A DNA stretch of 64,000 nucleotides, from positions 206,231-270,230 of the forward strand of contig NZ_FNJO01000010.1 in the NCBI RefSeq assembly GCF_900104095.1, written 5' to 3'. Shown one piece after another: positions 1-8,412 of the stretch (position 1 is the stretch's first letter; the number at the start of each line of letters is the position of its first letter). The DNA comes from Ralstonia sp. 25mfcol4.1 (lineage in GTDB: Bacteria; Pseudomonadota; Gammaproteobacteria; Burkholderiales; Burkholderiaceae). The translations under genes and the position numbers were made by a program. Under the pieces are notes generated by a model that saw only the letters and a list, made by a program, of their open reading frames with translations, did no database searches and had not been told where the DNA came from.

Positions 1-273
<273 letters not shown>

Positions 274-306
274 TACGGCCCGCCGGATCGCAACTGGAGC
301 GCGAAG

Positions 307-984
307 ATGGAATACGTCCTGCCCGCCCCGGCGCCAAGCGCCCTGCCCGTGGTCAACAGCAATGCGCATTTCCCGGTCGGCCGGGTGTTCTGCATCGGGC
401 GCAACTACCGCTGGACCGCGAACGAGCCGGCGGCGGCCGACATGCCCGCCTGGTTCATGAAGCCGTTCACCGCCGTGGCGCCCGCGACCGGCATGCTGCC
501 CTACCCGCCCGGCACCGACGATTTCTGCCACGAAGTGGAACTGGTGGTGGCCATCGGCCGCGATGGGCGCGATATCGACCCCACGCACGCCGAATCGCAT
601 ATCTGGGGCTATGCCGTCGGCCTCGACATGACGCGCCGCGACCTGCAGCAGGAGGCCAAGCGTGCCGGAGGCCCCTGGGAGCCGGCGAAGGCCTTCGACC
701 ATTCGGCACCGTGCAGCCCGATCGTTCCGGCTGCCTCGGTCGGTCATCCGCGCGATGGCGAGATCCGGCTGGCGGTCAACGGCGCGCAGCGCCAGCGCGC
801 CACGCTGGCCGACCTGATCTGGCCCGTGCCGGACCTGATCGCCATGTTGTCGCGCTCGGTAACGCTGCGCGCCGGCGACCTGGTCTTCACTGGCACGCCC
901 GCTGGCGTCGGCCCGCTGCAGCGCGGCGATGTCGTCGACGCCAGCGTGGCGGGCATCGGCCATATCTCGCTGACGGTCACGTAG
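307..984 (+). CDS. Fumarylacetoacetate hydrolase family protein (fumarylpyruvate hydrolase-like)
   Basis: 225 residues, the size of single-domain FAH enzymes. The fold signature is clear: GRNYRWTANEP near residue 30, the metal-binding acidic run FCHEVELVVAIG around 75, GYAVGLDMTRRDLQ around 105, KAFDHSAP, and the closing GDLVFTGTPAGVG. The TRRDLQ and PW..AKAFD elements are those of fumarylpyruvate hydrolases (NagK type), which split fumarylpyruvate to fumarate and pyruvate in the gentisate pathway. No gentisate dioxygenase or maleylpyruvate isomerase lies in the window, so the true substrate may be another 2,4-diketo acid. The ATG at 307 follows a weak GGAGC. It sits between a hydroxyacid dehydrogenase and an SDR on the same strand. 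Confidence 0.85.
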   Translation: MEYVLPAPAPSALPVVNSNAHFPVGRVFCIGRNYRWTANEPAAADMPAWFMKPFTAVAPATGMLPYPPGTDDFCHEVELVVAIGRDGRDIDPTHAESHIWGYAVGLDMTRRDLQQEAKRAGGPWEPAKAFDHSAPCSPIVPAASVGHPRDGEIRLAVNGAQRQRATLADLIWPVPDLIAMLSRSVTLRAGDLVFTGTPAGVGPLQRGDVVDASVAGIGHISLTVT

Positions 985-1087
985 CGCCTGCGGCGGCTGC
1001 GTGCCCTGACACATAGCACCGGCGGCGGCTGCCTGCCCGGACGAACAAGAACGGACAAGACCTCGCATAACGCATCTGGAGACCGCA

Positions 1088-1846
1088 ATGCACCCTTCCC
1101 GACGAATCGCGCTGGTCACCGGCGCCGGCAGCGGCGTCGGCCGGCTGACCGCGCTGGCCCTGCTGGACGATGGCTGGACTGTCGTGCTGGCCGGCCGCCG
1201 TGCCGACCCGCTGCAAACATTGGCGACCGATGCCGCCGCGCGCGGCCAGACGGCGCTGGCTGTCCCAACCGATGTCACCGACCCCGCCAGCGTGCAGGCG
1301 CTGTTCGACACCATCGAGCAGGCGTTCGGCCGCATCGACCTGGTATTCAACAACGCCGGCGTCAACGCGCCGGCCGTACCGATGGACGAACTGCCATTGG
1401 ACAAGTGGTTCAACGTGGTGAACACCAACGTGACCGGCGTGTTCCTGTGCGCGCGGGCCGCCTTCGGCCTGATGCGCCGGCAGTCCCCCCAGGGCGGGCG
1501 GATCATCAACAACGGCTCGGTGTCGTCGCAAACCCCGCGCCCGTTCACCGCGCCCTACACGGCCAGCAAGCACGCCGTCAGCGGCCTGACCAAGGCGCTG
1601 GCGCTCGATGGCCGTGCCTTCAACATCGCGGCGGGCCAGATCGACATCGGCAATGCCCTGACCGAACTGTCCGAACGCATGACGCGCGGCGTGCTGCAGG
1701 CCAATGGCACCACCGCACCGGAGCCGATGATGGACGCGCGCCACGTGGCCAATGCCGTGCGGCACATGGCATCGCTGCCGCTGGACGCCAACGTATTGAA
1801 CATGACGGTCATGGCCAGCGCCATGCCGTTCGTCGGCCGCGGCTGA
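1088..1846 (+). CDS. SDR family oxidoreductase
   Basis: 252 residues of the classical short-chain dehydrogenase type. The cofactor loop [13 protein letters not shown] is at the N-terminus, NNAGV follows strand 4, the catalytic Ser lies in [10 protein letters not shown], and Tyr/Lys in [19 protein letters not shown] ribosome site precedes the ATG at 1088. The last third ([18 protein letters not shown]) departs from the usual PGxxxT loop. Family members interconvert alcohols and ketones with NAD(P)H. It follows the FAH-like gene by about 100 bases and precedes a Bug receptor by 86, so it probably takes part in breakdown of the solute captured by that receptor; the substrate is unknown. Confidence 0.85.
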   Translation: MHPSRRIALVTGAGSGVGRLTALALLDDGWTVVLAGRRADPLQTLATDAAARGQTALAVPTDVTDPASVQALFDTIEQAFGRIDLVFNNAGVNAPAVPMDELPLDKWFNVVNTNVTGVFLCARAAFGLMRRQSPQGGRIINNGSVSSQTPRPFTAPYTASKHAVSGLTKALALDGRAFNIAAGQIDIGNALTELSERMTRGVLQANGTTAPEPMMDARHVANAVRHMASLPLDANVLNMTVMASAMPFVGRG

Positions 1847-1932
1847 CACCCCACCGCGCTCCCGGGGCCTCGCATTCCCGGCGGCACCACCCAGAGTTGA
1901 CTCAAGTTGACCAATTTCCCAAAGGAGACCCC

Positions 1933-2922
1933 ATGCGATTCACCACACGAAAGCTCATCGCCCTGGCCGGCACCCTGGCTGGCAGCGCCGCGTTGCTGGC
2001 GGCACCGGGCGCCGCCTCGGCTCAGAATTATCCGACCCGTCCGGTCACGATCATCGTCCCGGCACCGGCCGGCGGCGGCATCGACCTGATTGCGCGCGTG
2101 GTTGGCGAAAAGCTGTCGGTCAAGCTCGGCCAGCCGTTTATCGTCGAGAACCGCCCGGGCGCCTCGAACAACCTCGGCACGGCCGTGCTGGCCAACGCCA
2201 AGCCCGACGGCTATACGATCGGCATCGTCGGCGGCAGCCATAACATCAACAAGTTCCTGTTCAGGAACCTGGGCTGGGACCCCGAAAAGAGCTTCGAGCC
2301 CATCGTGTACACGCACGAGATTCCGCTGGTGTTCGCGGCGTATCCCAAGCTGCCCGTGAAGACCGTGCCCGAACTGGTGACGTGGATGAAGGCCAATCCG
2401 GCCGAAGCCAAGGTGGCCACCTCGGGCCGCGGCAGCGCGCAGGAAATGGCCGCCGAGATGTTCCGCATGGTCAGTGGCGCGCCGGTGCTGCTGGTGCCGT
2501 ACAAGGGTTCGTCCGCAGCCCACCCCGACCTGATTGCCGGCCGCACGGCGCTCTATATCGACACCATCAGCGCCATCCAGGAACAGGTGAAGTCCGGCAA
2601 CGTCCGCGCGCTGGCCGTATCCACCCGCAAACGCTCGAAGGCGCTGCCCAACGTACCGACCGCCGACGAACAGGGCCTGAAGGGCTACGACGCCAGCACC
2701 AATGGCGGGTTCCTGGCCCCGGCCGGCACGCCCAAGGACATCGTGGCCAGGCTCAATGCCGAGATCAACGCCGCGCTGAAGCTGCCGGAAGTGCGCGCCA
2801 AGCTGGAGACGGCTGGCATCGAAATCCAGGGCGGCACCCCGCAGGAGTACGCCGCCGTCATCAGGTCGGACCTGGCGAAATGGGCCAAGGTGGTCAAGGA
2901 GGCCAATATCCAGGCCGAATGA
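1933..2922 (+). CDS. Bug/TctC family periplasmic solute-binding receptor
   Basis: 329 residues starting at the ATG preceded by AAAGGAGACCCC; the reading frame is open further upstream but that part is not protein-like. A Sec signal peptide (MRFTTRKLIALAGTLAGSAA, cleavage after ASAQ) precedes NYPTRPVTIIVP, the standard start of mature Bug proteins. Other family marks are PAGGGIDLIAR, ENRPGASNNLG, VLLVPYKGSSAAHPDL and LPNVPTADEQG. Bug proteins bind carboxylic acids in the periplasm, classically for TctAB permeases; no tctA or tctB is visible here, which is usual for the many orphan Bug genes of Burkholderiales. It is the last gene of the first catabolic unit. Confidence 0.93.
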   Translation: MRFTTRKLIALAGTLAGSAALLAAPGAASAQNYPTRPVTIIVPAPAGGGIDLIARVVGEKLSVKLGQPFIVENRPGASNNLGTAVLANAKPDGYTIGIVGGSHNINKFLFRNLGWDPEKSFEPIVYTHEIPLVFAAYPKLPVKTVPELVTWMKANPAEAKVATSGRGSAQEMAAEMFRMVSGAPVLLVPYKGSSAAHPDLIAGRTALYIDTISAIQEQVKSGNVRALAVSTRKRSKALPNVPTADEQGLKGYDASTNGGFLAPAGTPKDIVARLNAEINAALKLPEVRAKLETAGIEIQGGTPQEYAAVIRSDLAKWAKVVKEANIQAE

Positions 2923-3097
2923 TTCAGGCCGAATGACCCGGCCCAAAAGATCGCAAGTTGTGCACGCGACGCGCCCGGACGGCACCGGGCGGGCTGGCGA
3001 CTGGGCTAGAATGCCAGCCTTTCGGCCCCACCCGCTCTCCGGGCGCTCTTGCAGCGTTGGCAGCGTCGGCCGCTCCCCTGCACTGGTTTTCCGCGTC

Positions 3098-3607
3098 ATG
3101 CCTCAGCCCCACAACGACACCTCGGTTTCCGATGCCGACATCGAACCCGACCAGATTCACGAGCCCCGGCTCTGGCGCGACAAGGGCTGGACTGCGCGCG
3201 TCATCAAGAACGAAGACGGCGATGGCTGGGCCGTCGAGATGGTCCGCGACGGCAGTGCCGAACCTGCCCTGGTCGGTCCATGGACCATGGGCCGCAACAA
3301 GGTCGATCCCAAGCCGCTCGATGCCACCGCGCACCAGACCCTCGTGAAGACCGCCTCCGAGGTGATCCGCCGCCACGAGCAGCAGCTGCACGCGCAGCTC
3401 AATAAGCAGATTACGATTGAGATCGACGATCAGGTGATCAGCGTCAAACTGGCCATCACACCGGACGAATTCGAGCCATTTGGCACGCTGACGGCCACCA
3501 GCCCGTTCGGTGACGTACTCGCCACCACCACCGTGCGGCCCGATTTCCGCCTGACCCGAGACAGCGCCGCGCGCTGGGCAGCCAACGGGTTCGGCAAGAT
3601 CCGCTGA
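3098..3607 (+). CDS. Conserved hypothetical protein, soluble, about 169 residues
   Basis: The frame is open from 2933, but the protein-like part begins at the ATG at 3098 (MPQPHNDTSVSDADIEPDQI). The product is acidic at the N-terminus, has no signal peptide or membrane segment, and contains a Trp-rich stretch (RLWRDKGWTARVIKNEDGDG) followed by VGPWTMGRNK and a helix HQTLVKTASEVIRRHEQQ. I do not recognise the family. No clear ribosome site precedes 3098; TAGAAT near 3006 could be a -10 element. It lies between the Bug gene and proQ, on the same strand as both. Function unknown. Confidence 0.6.
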   Translation: MPQPHNDTSVSDADIEPDQIHEPRLWRDKGWTARVIKNEDGDGWAVEMVRDGSAEPALVGPWTMGRNKVDPKPLDATAHQTLVKTASEVIRRHEQQLHAQLNKQITIEIDDQVISVKLAITPDEFEPFGTLTATSPFGDVLATTTVRPDFRLTRDSAARWAANGFGKIR

Positions 3608-3714
3608 CCGCCTTCCGCGCCTTCCTGGTGACGCCGGGGCGGCAATTTCCGACCACAACCGGCCCCCGCCGGTATCCACGCTATAATCCCGCGTCGTTTG
3701 ACTGAGCTAGAGCA

Positions 3715-4395
3715 ATGGGTTTCGAACAACTGGCAGGACTGAGGGCAAAACTGGCCGAGCAGGCAAAGAAAGAGGCGCGCGAGAAGGCTCCGCGCCAGCC
3801 TGCGCCTGCCGCCAAGCCGAACAAGCCGTCGCGGCCGAACAAGCCGGGCGCAAAACCGGGTGCAAAACCGGCCGCAAAACCGGCTGGCCAGGCGGCACAG
3901 CAGGCCCGGCCGGCGACGCCTGTCGATCCGGTGGTGCGTAACATCGGCAAGCTGCAAAAGAAATTCCCGCTGGCGTTCCCGAAGAACCCCGCGCCCAAGG
4001 TGCCGCTCAAGATCGGTGTCTTCGACGATCTGCTGACGCACGCCACCGAGCTGGGCCTGTCCGAAGCCGAGCTGCGCGAGGCGATCCGCACGTGGTGCCG
4101 TGGCGCCCGCTACTGGACCTGCCTGACGCAGGGCGCGCCGCGTCTGGATCTGGCTGGCCAGCCGGCCGGCGAAGTGACCGAGGCCGATGCGGCACGCGGC
4201 CGCCAGCTGCGCTCCGCCCGTCCGAAGCAGAAGCCCGCCCAGCAAAAGCCGGCGGCGCAGAATGCTGCCCAGCCGGCTGCACCGCAGGCCGAAGCGCAGG
4301 CCGCCCCGCAGCAGGAAGCCGCGGCGGCAGACACGCCTGCCGAGTCGCCTGTCGAGTCGCCTGCCACACCCGAAACACCTCCCCAGCCGGAATAA
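3715..4395 (+). CDS. proQ: ProQ/FinO family RNA chaperone with Lys/Pro/Ala-rich tails
   Basis: 226 residues. The FinO/ProQ RNA-binding domain covers about residues 74-165, with VRNIGKLQKKFPLAFP, PLKIGVFDDLL, LREAIRTWC and ARYWTCLTQGAPRLDL. ProQ proteins bind structured sRNAs and mRNA 3' ends and modulate their stability. Before the domain are a basic helix (LRAKLAEQAKKEAREK) and a basic Pro/Ala/Lys linker containing a three-copy repeat; after it is an Ala/Gln/Pro-rich tail of about 60 residues, probably disordered. E. coli ProQ instead carries a C-terminal Tudor-like domain, absent here. The start is ATG 3715 with GAGC just upstream. Gene symbol by family, not by proven orthology. Confidence 0.88.
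   Translation: MGFEQLAGLRAKLAEQAKKEAREKAPRQPAPAAKPNKPSRPNKPGAKPGAKPAAKPAGQAAQQARPATPVDPVVRNIGKLQKKFPLAFPKNPAPKVPLKIGVFDDLLTHATELGLSEAELREAIRTWCRGARYWTCLTQGAPRLDLAGQPAGEVTEADAARGRQLRSARPKQKPAQQKPAAQNAAQPAAPQAEAQAAPQQEAAAADTPAESPVESPATPETPPQPE
3848..3883 (+). repeat. Three tandem 12-bp units inside proQ
   Basis: Units GCGCAAAACCGG, GTGCAAAACCGG and CCGCAAAACCGG follow one another without gaps and encode the repeated Gly/Ala-Ala-Lys-Pro motif of the basic linker. Because the unit is four codons, gain or loss of a copy would keep the frame and only change linker length. Confidence 0.8.
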
Positions 4396-4526
4396 CGCGC
4401 CAGGGGACACCCCGCAGCCCGTCGCACGCACCGCGTACGAACGGGCTGTTTTCCTGGACGAATCGCCATCCCACGGAGTTTTCGCCGCCGCATACTGCCG
4501 CAGTCATGCAGCCGGAGATCCCTACC

Positions 4527-5114
4527 ATGAGCGAATTTCGTCCACAGCCCGCACCCGCGTGGGCCGTCCAGCAGTGGTTCAACACTGACCGTCCCCTGTC
4601 GATCGAAGCCCTGCGCGGCAAGGTCATCGTTCTGGAAGCGTTCCAGATGCTGTGCCCGGGCTGCGTGTCGCACGGCTTGCCGCAGGCGCTGCGGGTCCAT
4701 CAGACGTTTCCGTCATCCGAAGTGGCCGTCATCGGCCTGCACACCGTATTCGAGCACCACGACGCCATGACGCCCACGGCGCTGCGCGCGTTCCTGCACG
4801 AATACCGGATGCCGTTCCCGGTCGGCGTGGACATGCCCGACGGCCAGGGCGGCGTGCCGCTGACGATGCAGGCCTACGCCATGCGCGGCACGCCGACGCT
4901 GATCCTGATCGACGCGCGCGGACGGCTGCGCCGGCAGTATTTCGGCTCGGTCAACGACCTCACGCTGGGCGCCGACATTGCCGAACTGATTCTCGAAGCG
5001 CGTGTGGATGCCGATGCAGACAAGGGGCAGCCTTCCGCGCTACCCGCCGGCCATCCAGCCAGCGCGGCTGCCGGCGACTGCGCATCTGGCGCGTGTCTCG
5101 TCGACCCGAAATAA
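4527..5114 (+). CDS. Thioredoxin-fold (TlpA/peroxiredoxin-like) protein
   Basis: 195 residues from MSEFRPQ; an in-frame ATG seven codons upstream at 4506 is possible, but GGAG at 4513 fits 4527 better. The fold is thioredoxin-like: KVIVLEAFQMLCPGCVSHG carries a CPGC redox motif, GLHTVFEHHDAMT follows, and the cis-Pro loop is MRGTPTLILID. There is no signal peptide, so it should act in the cytoplasm. The C-terminal 40 residues form an Ala/Asp-rich tail with one Cys pair (GDCASGACLVD). Such proteins reduce disulfides or peroxides; the partner is unknown. bluB follows after 14 bases, so the two are probably co-transcribed. Confidence 0.78.
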   Translation: MSEFRPQPAPAWAVQQWFNTDRPLSIEALRGKVIVLEAFQMLCPGCVSHGLPQALRVHQTFPSSEVAVIGLHTVFEHHDAMTPTALRAFLHEYRMPFPVGVDMPDGQGGVPLTMQAYAMRGTPTLILIDARGRLRRQYFGSVNDLTLGADIAELILEARVDADADKGQPSALPAGHPASAAAGDCASGACLVDPK

Positions 5115-5128
5115 CCTACCCAAGACCC

Positions 5129-5803
5129 ATGGCAGACACCGGGCCCGGCCCTCACGTTGACGATACCGAGCGCGCCGCGCTGTACCGCATCCTGGCGCTG
5201 CGGCGCGACTGCCGGCATTTCACGCCGGGGCCACGTCTGCCCGATGACCAGCTGGAACGCCTGCTGCGCGCCGCCCATCAGGCGCCCTCGGTGGGCATGA
5301 TGCAGCCGTGGCGGTTCATGCGCCTGAGCACGCCGGCCTGGCGCACGCGGCTGGTGCCGCTGGTGGAAGCCGAACGGCAGGCCACCGCCCGGGAACTGGG
5401 CGATCGCGGTGCCGAATTCCTGCGGCTCAAGGTCGAGGGGATTCGCGACTGCGCCGAACTGCTGGCCGTGATTCTGGCGCCCGACGACGGCACGGTTTTC
5501 GGCCGTCGCAGCATGCCCGCCGAAATGGCCTGGGCTTCCGCCGCCTGTGCGGTACAGAACCTGTGGCTGGCCGCGCGCGCCGAGAACCTCGGCCTGGGAT
5601 GGGTATCGATGTTCGACCCCGTCGCCCTGGCGCGCGAGCTCGATCTGCCACCCGGCGCAAAGCCGTTCGGGCTGCTCTGCCTGGGGCCGGTGCCGGCGTT
5701 CTACGAGGCGCCGATGCTCGAACAGGAAGGCTGGCGCAGGCGCGCCCCGCTGCAGGACATCCTCTGGGAGCCTCCGGCGCCACCCGAGCCGCCTGCTGCA
5801 TAG
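5129..5803 (+). CDS. bluB: 5,6-dimethylbenzimidazole synthase
   Basis: 224 residues of the nitroreductase-like BluB family, which fragments reduced FMN with oxygen to make 5,6-dimethylbenzimidazole, the lower ligand of vitamin B12. Family marks are RRDCRHFTPGPRLPDDQLER, APSVGMMQPWRFM, the helix EFLRLKVEGIRDCAELLAV, and WASAACAVQNLWLAARAENL with GLGWVSMFDP. The start is ATG 5129 (MADTGPGPHVDD); the reading frame continues upstream inside the previous gene but that part is not homologous. Other cobalamin genes are not in the window. The FMN link to ribB at 59799 is biochemical, not positional. Confidence 0.9.
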   Translation: MADTGPGPHVDDTERAALYRILALRRDCRHFTPGPRLPDDQLERLLRAAHQAPSVGMMQPWRFMRLSTPAWRTRLVPLVEAERQATARELGDRGAEFLRLKVEGIRDCAELLAVILAPDDGTVFGRRSMPAEMAWASAACAVQNLWLAARAENLGLGWVSMFDPVALARELDLPPGAKPFGLLCLGPVPAFYEAPMLEQEGWRRRAPLQDILWEPPAPPEPPAA

Positions 5804-5839
5804 ACAATCCATACCGGCACATCGGCTTCCGGGCGCTCC

Positions 5840-5858
5840 CTATACGGATTTGCTATAC
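5840..5858 (+). promoter_or_regulatory. Direct CTATAC half-sites upstream of the LysR gene
   Basis: CTATAC occurs at 5840-5845 and again at 5853-5858, 34 bases before the LysR start. The spacing is close to the T-N11-A logic of LysR boxes and the second copy resembles a -10 element. A promoter or autoregulatory site is plausible; only the repeat itself is seen. Confidence 0.3.
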
Positions 5859-5891
5859 CATCGCCGCAGCACCCCTCCATAGACCCCCGGC

Positions 5892-6815
5892 ATGAAGTTC
5901 AAGGAAATCCACGCGTTCCAGGCAGTCATGCGCTCCGGCTCGATGACTGCGGCGGCCACCGAGCTCTATACGTCGCAGCCGAACGTGAGCCGGCTGATCG
6001 CCCAGCTCGAATACTCGACCGGCCTGACGTTGTTCACGCGCACCGCGGGCCGCCTGCACCCCACGGAAGAAGCGCTGGCCTTCGTGCGCGAGGTCGAACG
6101 CGCCTTCGTCGGCCTTGACGCCCTCAAGGACGCGGCGCGCAATATCCGTCAGTTCGGCAAGGGCCGCCTGCGCATTGCCACGGTGCCGTCGCTGGCGATG
6201 ACCGTGGTGCCGCTGGTGCTGCAGCGGTTTCATGCCGAGTACCCCGACGTCAACGTGGCCATGGAAACGGGCAGTACCCAGCTGGTGGCCGACCAGGTCG
6301 GCAGCCGCTACTGCGATCTGGGGCTGGTCTCGTTCCTGCCGCCCGCCGCCGTGACCGAAGCCCGGCCCGTGGCCGAATTGTCGGGCTGTTGCGTGCTGCC
6401 GCCCGGACACCGGCTTGCCTCGCTCGAAGCGATCACGCCCGCCGACCTGGCCGGCGAATCGTTCATCTCGATGAGCCATGGCGATGGCCTGCGCGCTGCC
6501 GTGGATGCCGCGTTCGCCAGCGACGACCGGCGCGTGATGCACTTCGAGACCCCCTACGGCGCCACCATCTGCAAGATGGTCGGCCTGGGCCTCGGGGTCG
6601 GCATCGTCAATCCCCTGGTTGCCCGCATGCACGCCGCCGAAGTCGTCATCCGGCCATTCCGGCCGCAGATCCCGTTTGTCAGCTACCTGCTGCTGGCCCG
6701 CAACCGCCCGGCCAATGTGCTGGTGGATCGATTCACCGAACGGATGATCGAGGTGATCGCTGCCGAAACGGCATCCCTGCCGGCCACCCTATCAGGTTTT
6801 GGTATGGCCGCCTGA
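5892..6815 (+). CDS. LysR family transcriptional regulator (opine-catabolism OccR/NocR-like)
   Basis: 307 residues with an N-terminal winged helix-turn-helix (MKFKEIHAFQAVMRSGSMTA, then ELYTSQPNVSRLIAQLE) and the periplasmic-binding-protein-like effector domain from about residue 90 (GKGRLRIATVPSLAMTVVPL). The N-terminus and the GATICKMVGLGLGVGIVNP stretch are typical of regulators of octopine/nopaline uptake and oxidation. It lies directly upstream of the oxidase genes on the same strand, with about 165 bases between, so it probably activates that operon in response to its substrate. The inducer is not identifiable from sequence. Confidence 0.88.
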   Translation: MKFKEIHAFQAVMRSGSMTAAATELYTSQPNVSRLIAQLEYSTGLTLFTRTAGRLHPTEEALAFVREVERAFVGLDALKDAARNIRQFGKGRLRIATVPSLAMTVVPLVLQRFHAEYPDVNVAMETGSTQLVADQVGSRYCDLGLVSFLPPAAVTEARPVAELSGCCVLPPGHRLASLEAITPADLAGESFISMSHGDGLRAAVDAAFASDDRRVMHFETPYGATICKMVGLGLGVGIVNPLVARMHAAEVVIRPFRPQIPFVSYLLLARNRPANVLVDRFTERMIEVIAAETASLPATLSGFGMAA

Positions 6816-6980
6816 CAGACTCGTATTTGCACGCGGGGTGCTGGCTCCGCAATACTCGTCCCGACAGACACACCGGCCAGATCGCCCCGGATGGCCGGCG
6901 GCGTCACGATTCTTGCGAGTACCCGACATGAATTCCAGCAGGGCCCAAGGCCCGCACATTCCCTACGGGAGGCGCCGCTG

Positions 6981-8120
6981 ATGGTGGCCTCCGCTCCCCG
7001 ATTTCCGGTATTCGACGTCGCCGTGGTGGGCGGCGGCCTGGTCGGCTCCGCCGTGGCCTATGGCCTGCGCAATCGCGTGGGTGCCATTGCCGTGCTGGAT
7101 GAAGGCGATATCGCCCTGCGCGCCTCGCGCGGCAATTTCGGCCTGGTCTGGCTGCAGAGCAAGGGCTATGGCATGGGTGCCTACAGCCGCTGGACGCTGA
7201 ATTCGACGCGCCTGTGGCCGCAACTGGCGGCCGGCCTGCTCAAGGAAACCGGCATCGACGTCGCGCTGGAACAGAAAGGCGGCCTCACGCCGCTGATGGG
7301 CGACTACGAGGTGGAAGCCCGCCTGGCGTGGGTCAATACGCTGATGTCCCAGCCTGGCGTCGAGCCGTACGAGTGGAAGCTGCTCGATCACCACCAGGCG
7401 GCGTCGCTGGTGCCCGGCCTCGGCCCGGACGTGACCGGCGCGATCTGGACCCCGCACGACGGCATCGTCAATCCGCTCAAGCTGCTGCGCGCGTTCCATA
7501 CCGCGTTCAGCACGAGCGGGGTCGAATACCTGCCGCACCATGGCGTCACCCATATCGCGCAGCAGCCCGGCGGCGATTTCGTGCTGGCCACGCCGAACGG
7601 CGAGGTGCGGGCGCGCAAGATCGTGCTGGCCGGCGGCCTGCGCAACGGCGACCTGGGCGCCATGGTGGGCATCGACCTGCCGATGGCGCCGCAGCGCGGC
7701 CAGATCCTGGTCCTGGAGCGCACCCACCGCCTGCTGGACACCCCCATGGTCACGCTGCGCCAGAACGACGAAGGCAGCTGGCTGGTCGGCGATTCGCAGG
7801 AAGACGCCGGCTATGCCGACCAGGTGACCACGCTCCCCGTGCTGGCCACGCTGGCCGACCGCGCCGTGCGGACGCTGCCCGCGTTGCGCGACGTCCGCGC
7901 CGTGCGCGCCTGGTCAGCCCTGCGCGTGCGCGCCAGGGACGGCTTTCCGGTCTACGAGCAATCGGCCACGCATCCGGGCGCGTTCATCGTCACCTGCCAT
8001 AGCGGTGTGACGCTGGCCGCCACCCACGCCATGCACCTGGCCCCGATGATCGCCGCCGGCGCGCTGGCGCCGGAGCTGGACACCTTTTCGACCCGGAGAT
8101 TCCATGTTCAGAAGAATTGA
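6981..8120 (+). CDS. FAD-dependent oxidase, beta subunit (opine oxidase OoxB/HcnC/LhpB-like)
   Basis: 379 residues starting at ATG 6981, which has GGGAGG eight bases upstream; the longer in-frame start at 6891 lacks support. The N-terminal Rossmann motif VAVVGGGLVGSAVAYGL binds FAD, and the DAO/glycine-oxidase fold follows: ALRASRGNFGLVWLQSKGYG, DGIVNPLKLLRAF, RKIVLAGGLRNG and a C-terminal HSGVTLAATHAMHLAP. In opine oxidases, HCN synthase and D-hydroxyproline dehydrogenase this subunit oxidises the C-N bond of an N-substituted amino acid while the small and alpha subunits carry electrons away. It overlaps the next gene by 17 bases, indicating translational coupling. Confidence 0.88.
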   Translation: MVASAPRFPVFDVAVVGGGLVGSAVAYGLRNRVGAIAVLDEGDIALRASRGNFGLVWLQSKGYGMGAYSRWTLNSTRLWPQLAAGLLKETGIDVALEQKGGLTPLMGDYEVEARLAWVNTLMSQPGVEPYEWKLLDHHQAASLVPGLGPDVTGAIWTPHDGIVNPLKLLRAFHTAFSTSGVEYLPHHGVTHIAQQPGGDFVLATPNGEVRARKIVLAGGLRNGDLGAMVGIDLPMAPQRGQILVLERTHRLLDTPMVTLRQNDEGSWLVGDSQEDAGYADQVTTLPVLATLADRAVRTLPALRDVRAVRAWSALRVRARDGFPVYEQSATHPGAFIVTCHSGVTLAATHAMHLAPMIAAGALAPELDTFSTRRFHVQKN

Positions 8121-8412
8121 CGCGGCCGTGCTGCAAGGGACGGCGCGCAGCGTGCGGGTCACCGTGGATGGCACCGCGCTCGAATGCCGCGAAGGCGATA
8201 GCGTCGCCGCCGCACTGTTTGCCGCCGGCGTGCTGGCCTGCCGCGACACCGCCGTATCGGGCGCCGCACGCGGCCCGTATTGCATGATGGGCGTCTGCTA
8301 CGACTGCCTGGTGCGCATCGATGGCCGGCCCAACCAGCAGGCCTGCATGACCCGCGTGCAGGACGGCATGAAGGTGGAGCGCCAGCTTGGCGCACGCGAG
8401 GTGGCAGCATGA
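8104..8412 (+). CDS. Small [2Fe-2S] subunit of opine-type oxidase (HcnA/OoxC-like)
   Basis: 102 residues, the usual length of this subunit. The Cys cluster GPYCMMGVCYDCLV plus the distal QACMT supplies the plant-type 2Fe-2S ligands (fer2_4 type). The strand VRVTVDGTALECREGDSVAAA opens the ferredoxin beta-grasp. It is embedded between the beta and alpha subunit genes, overlapping the first by 17 bases and the second by an ATGA junction, so the three are made together as one complex. Its role is electron transfer from the flavin centres. Confidence 0.9.
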   Translation: MFRRIDAAVLQGTARSVRVTVDGTALECREGDSVAAALFAAGVLACRDTAVSGAARGPYCMMGVCYDCLVRIDGRPNQQACMTRVQDGMKVERQLGAREVAA

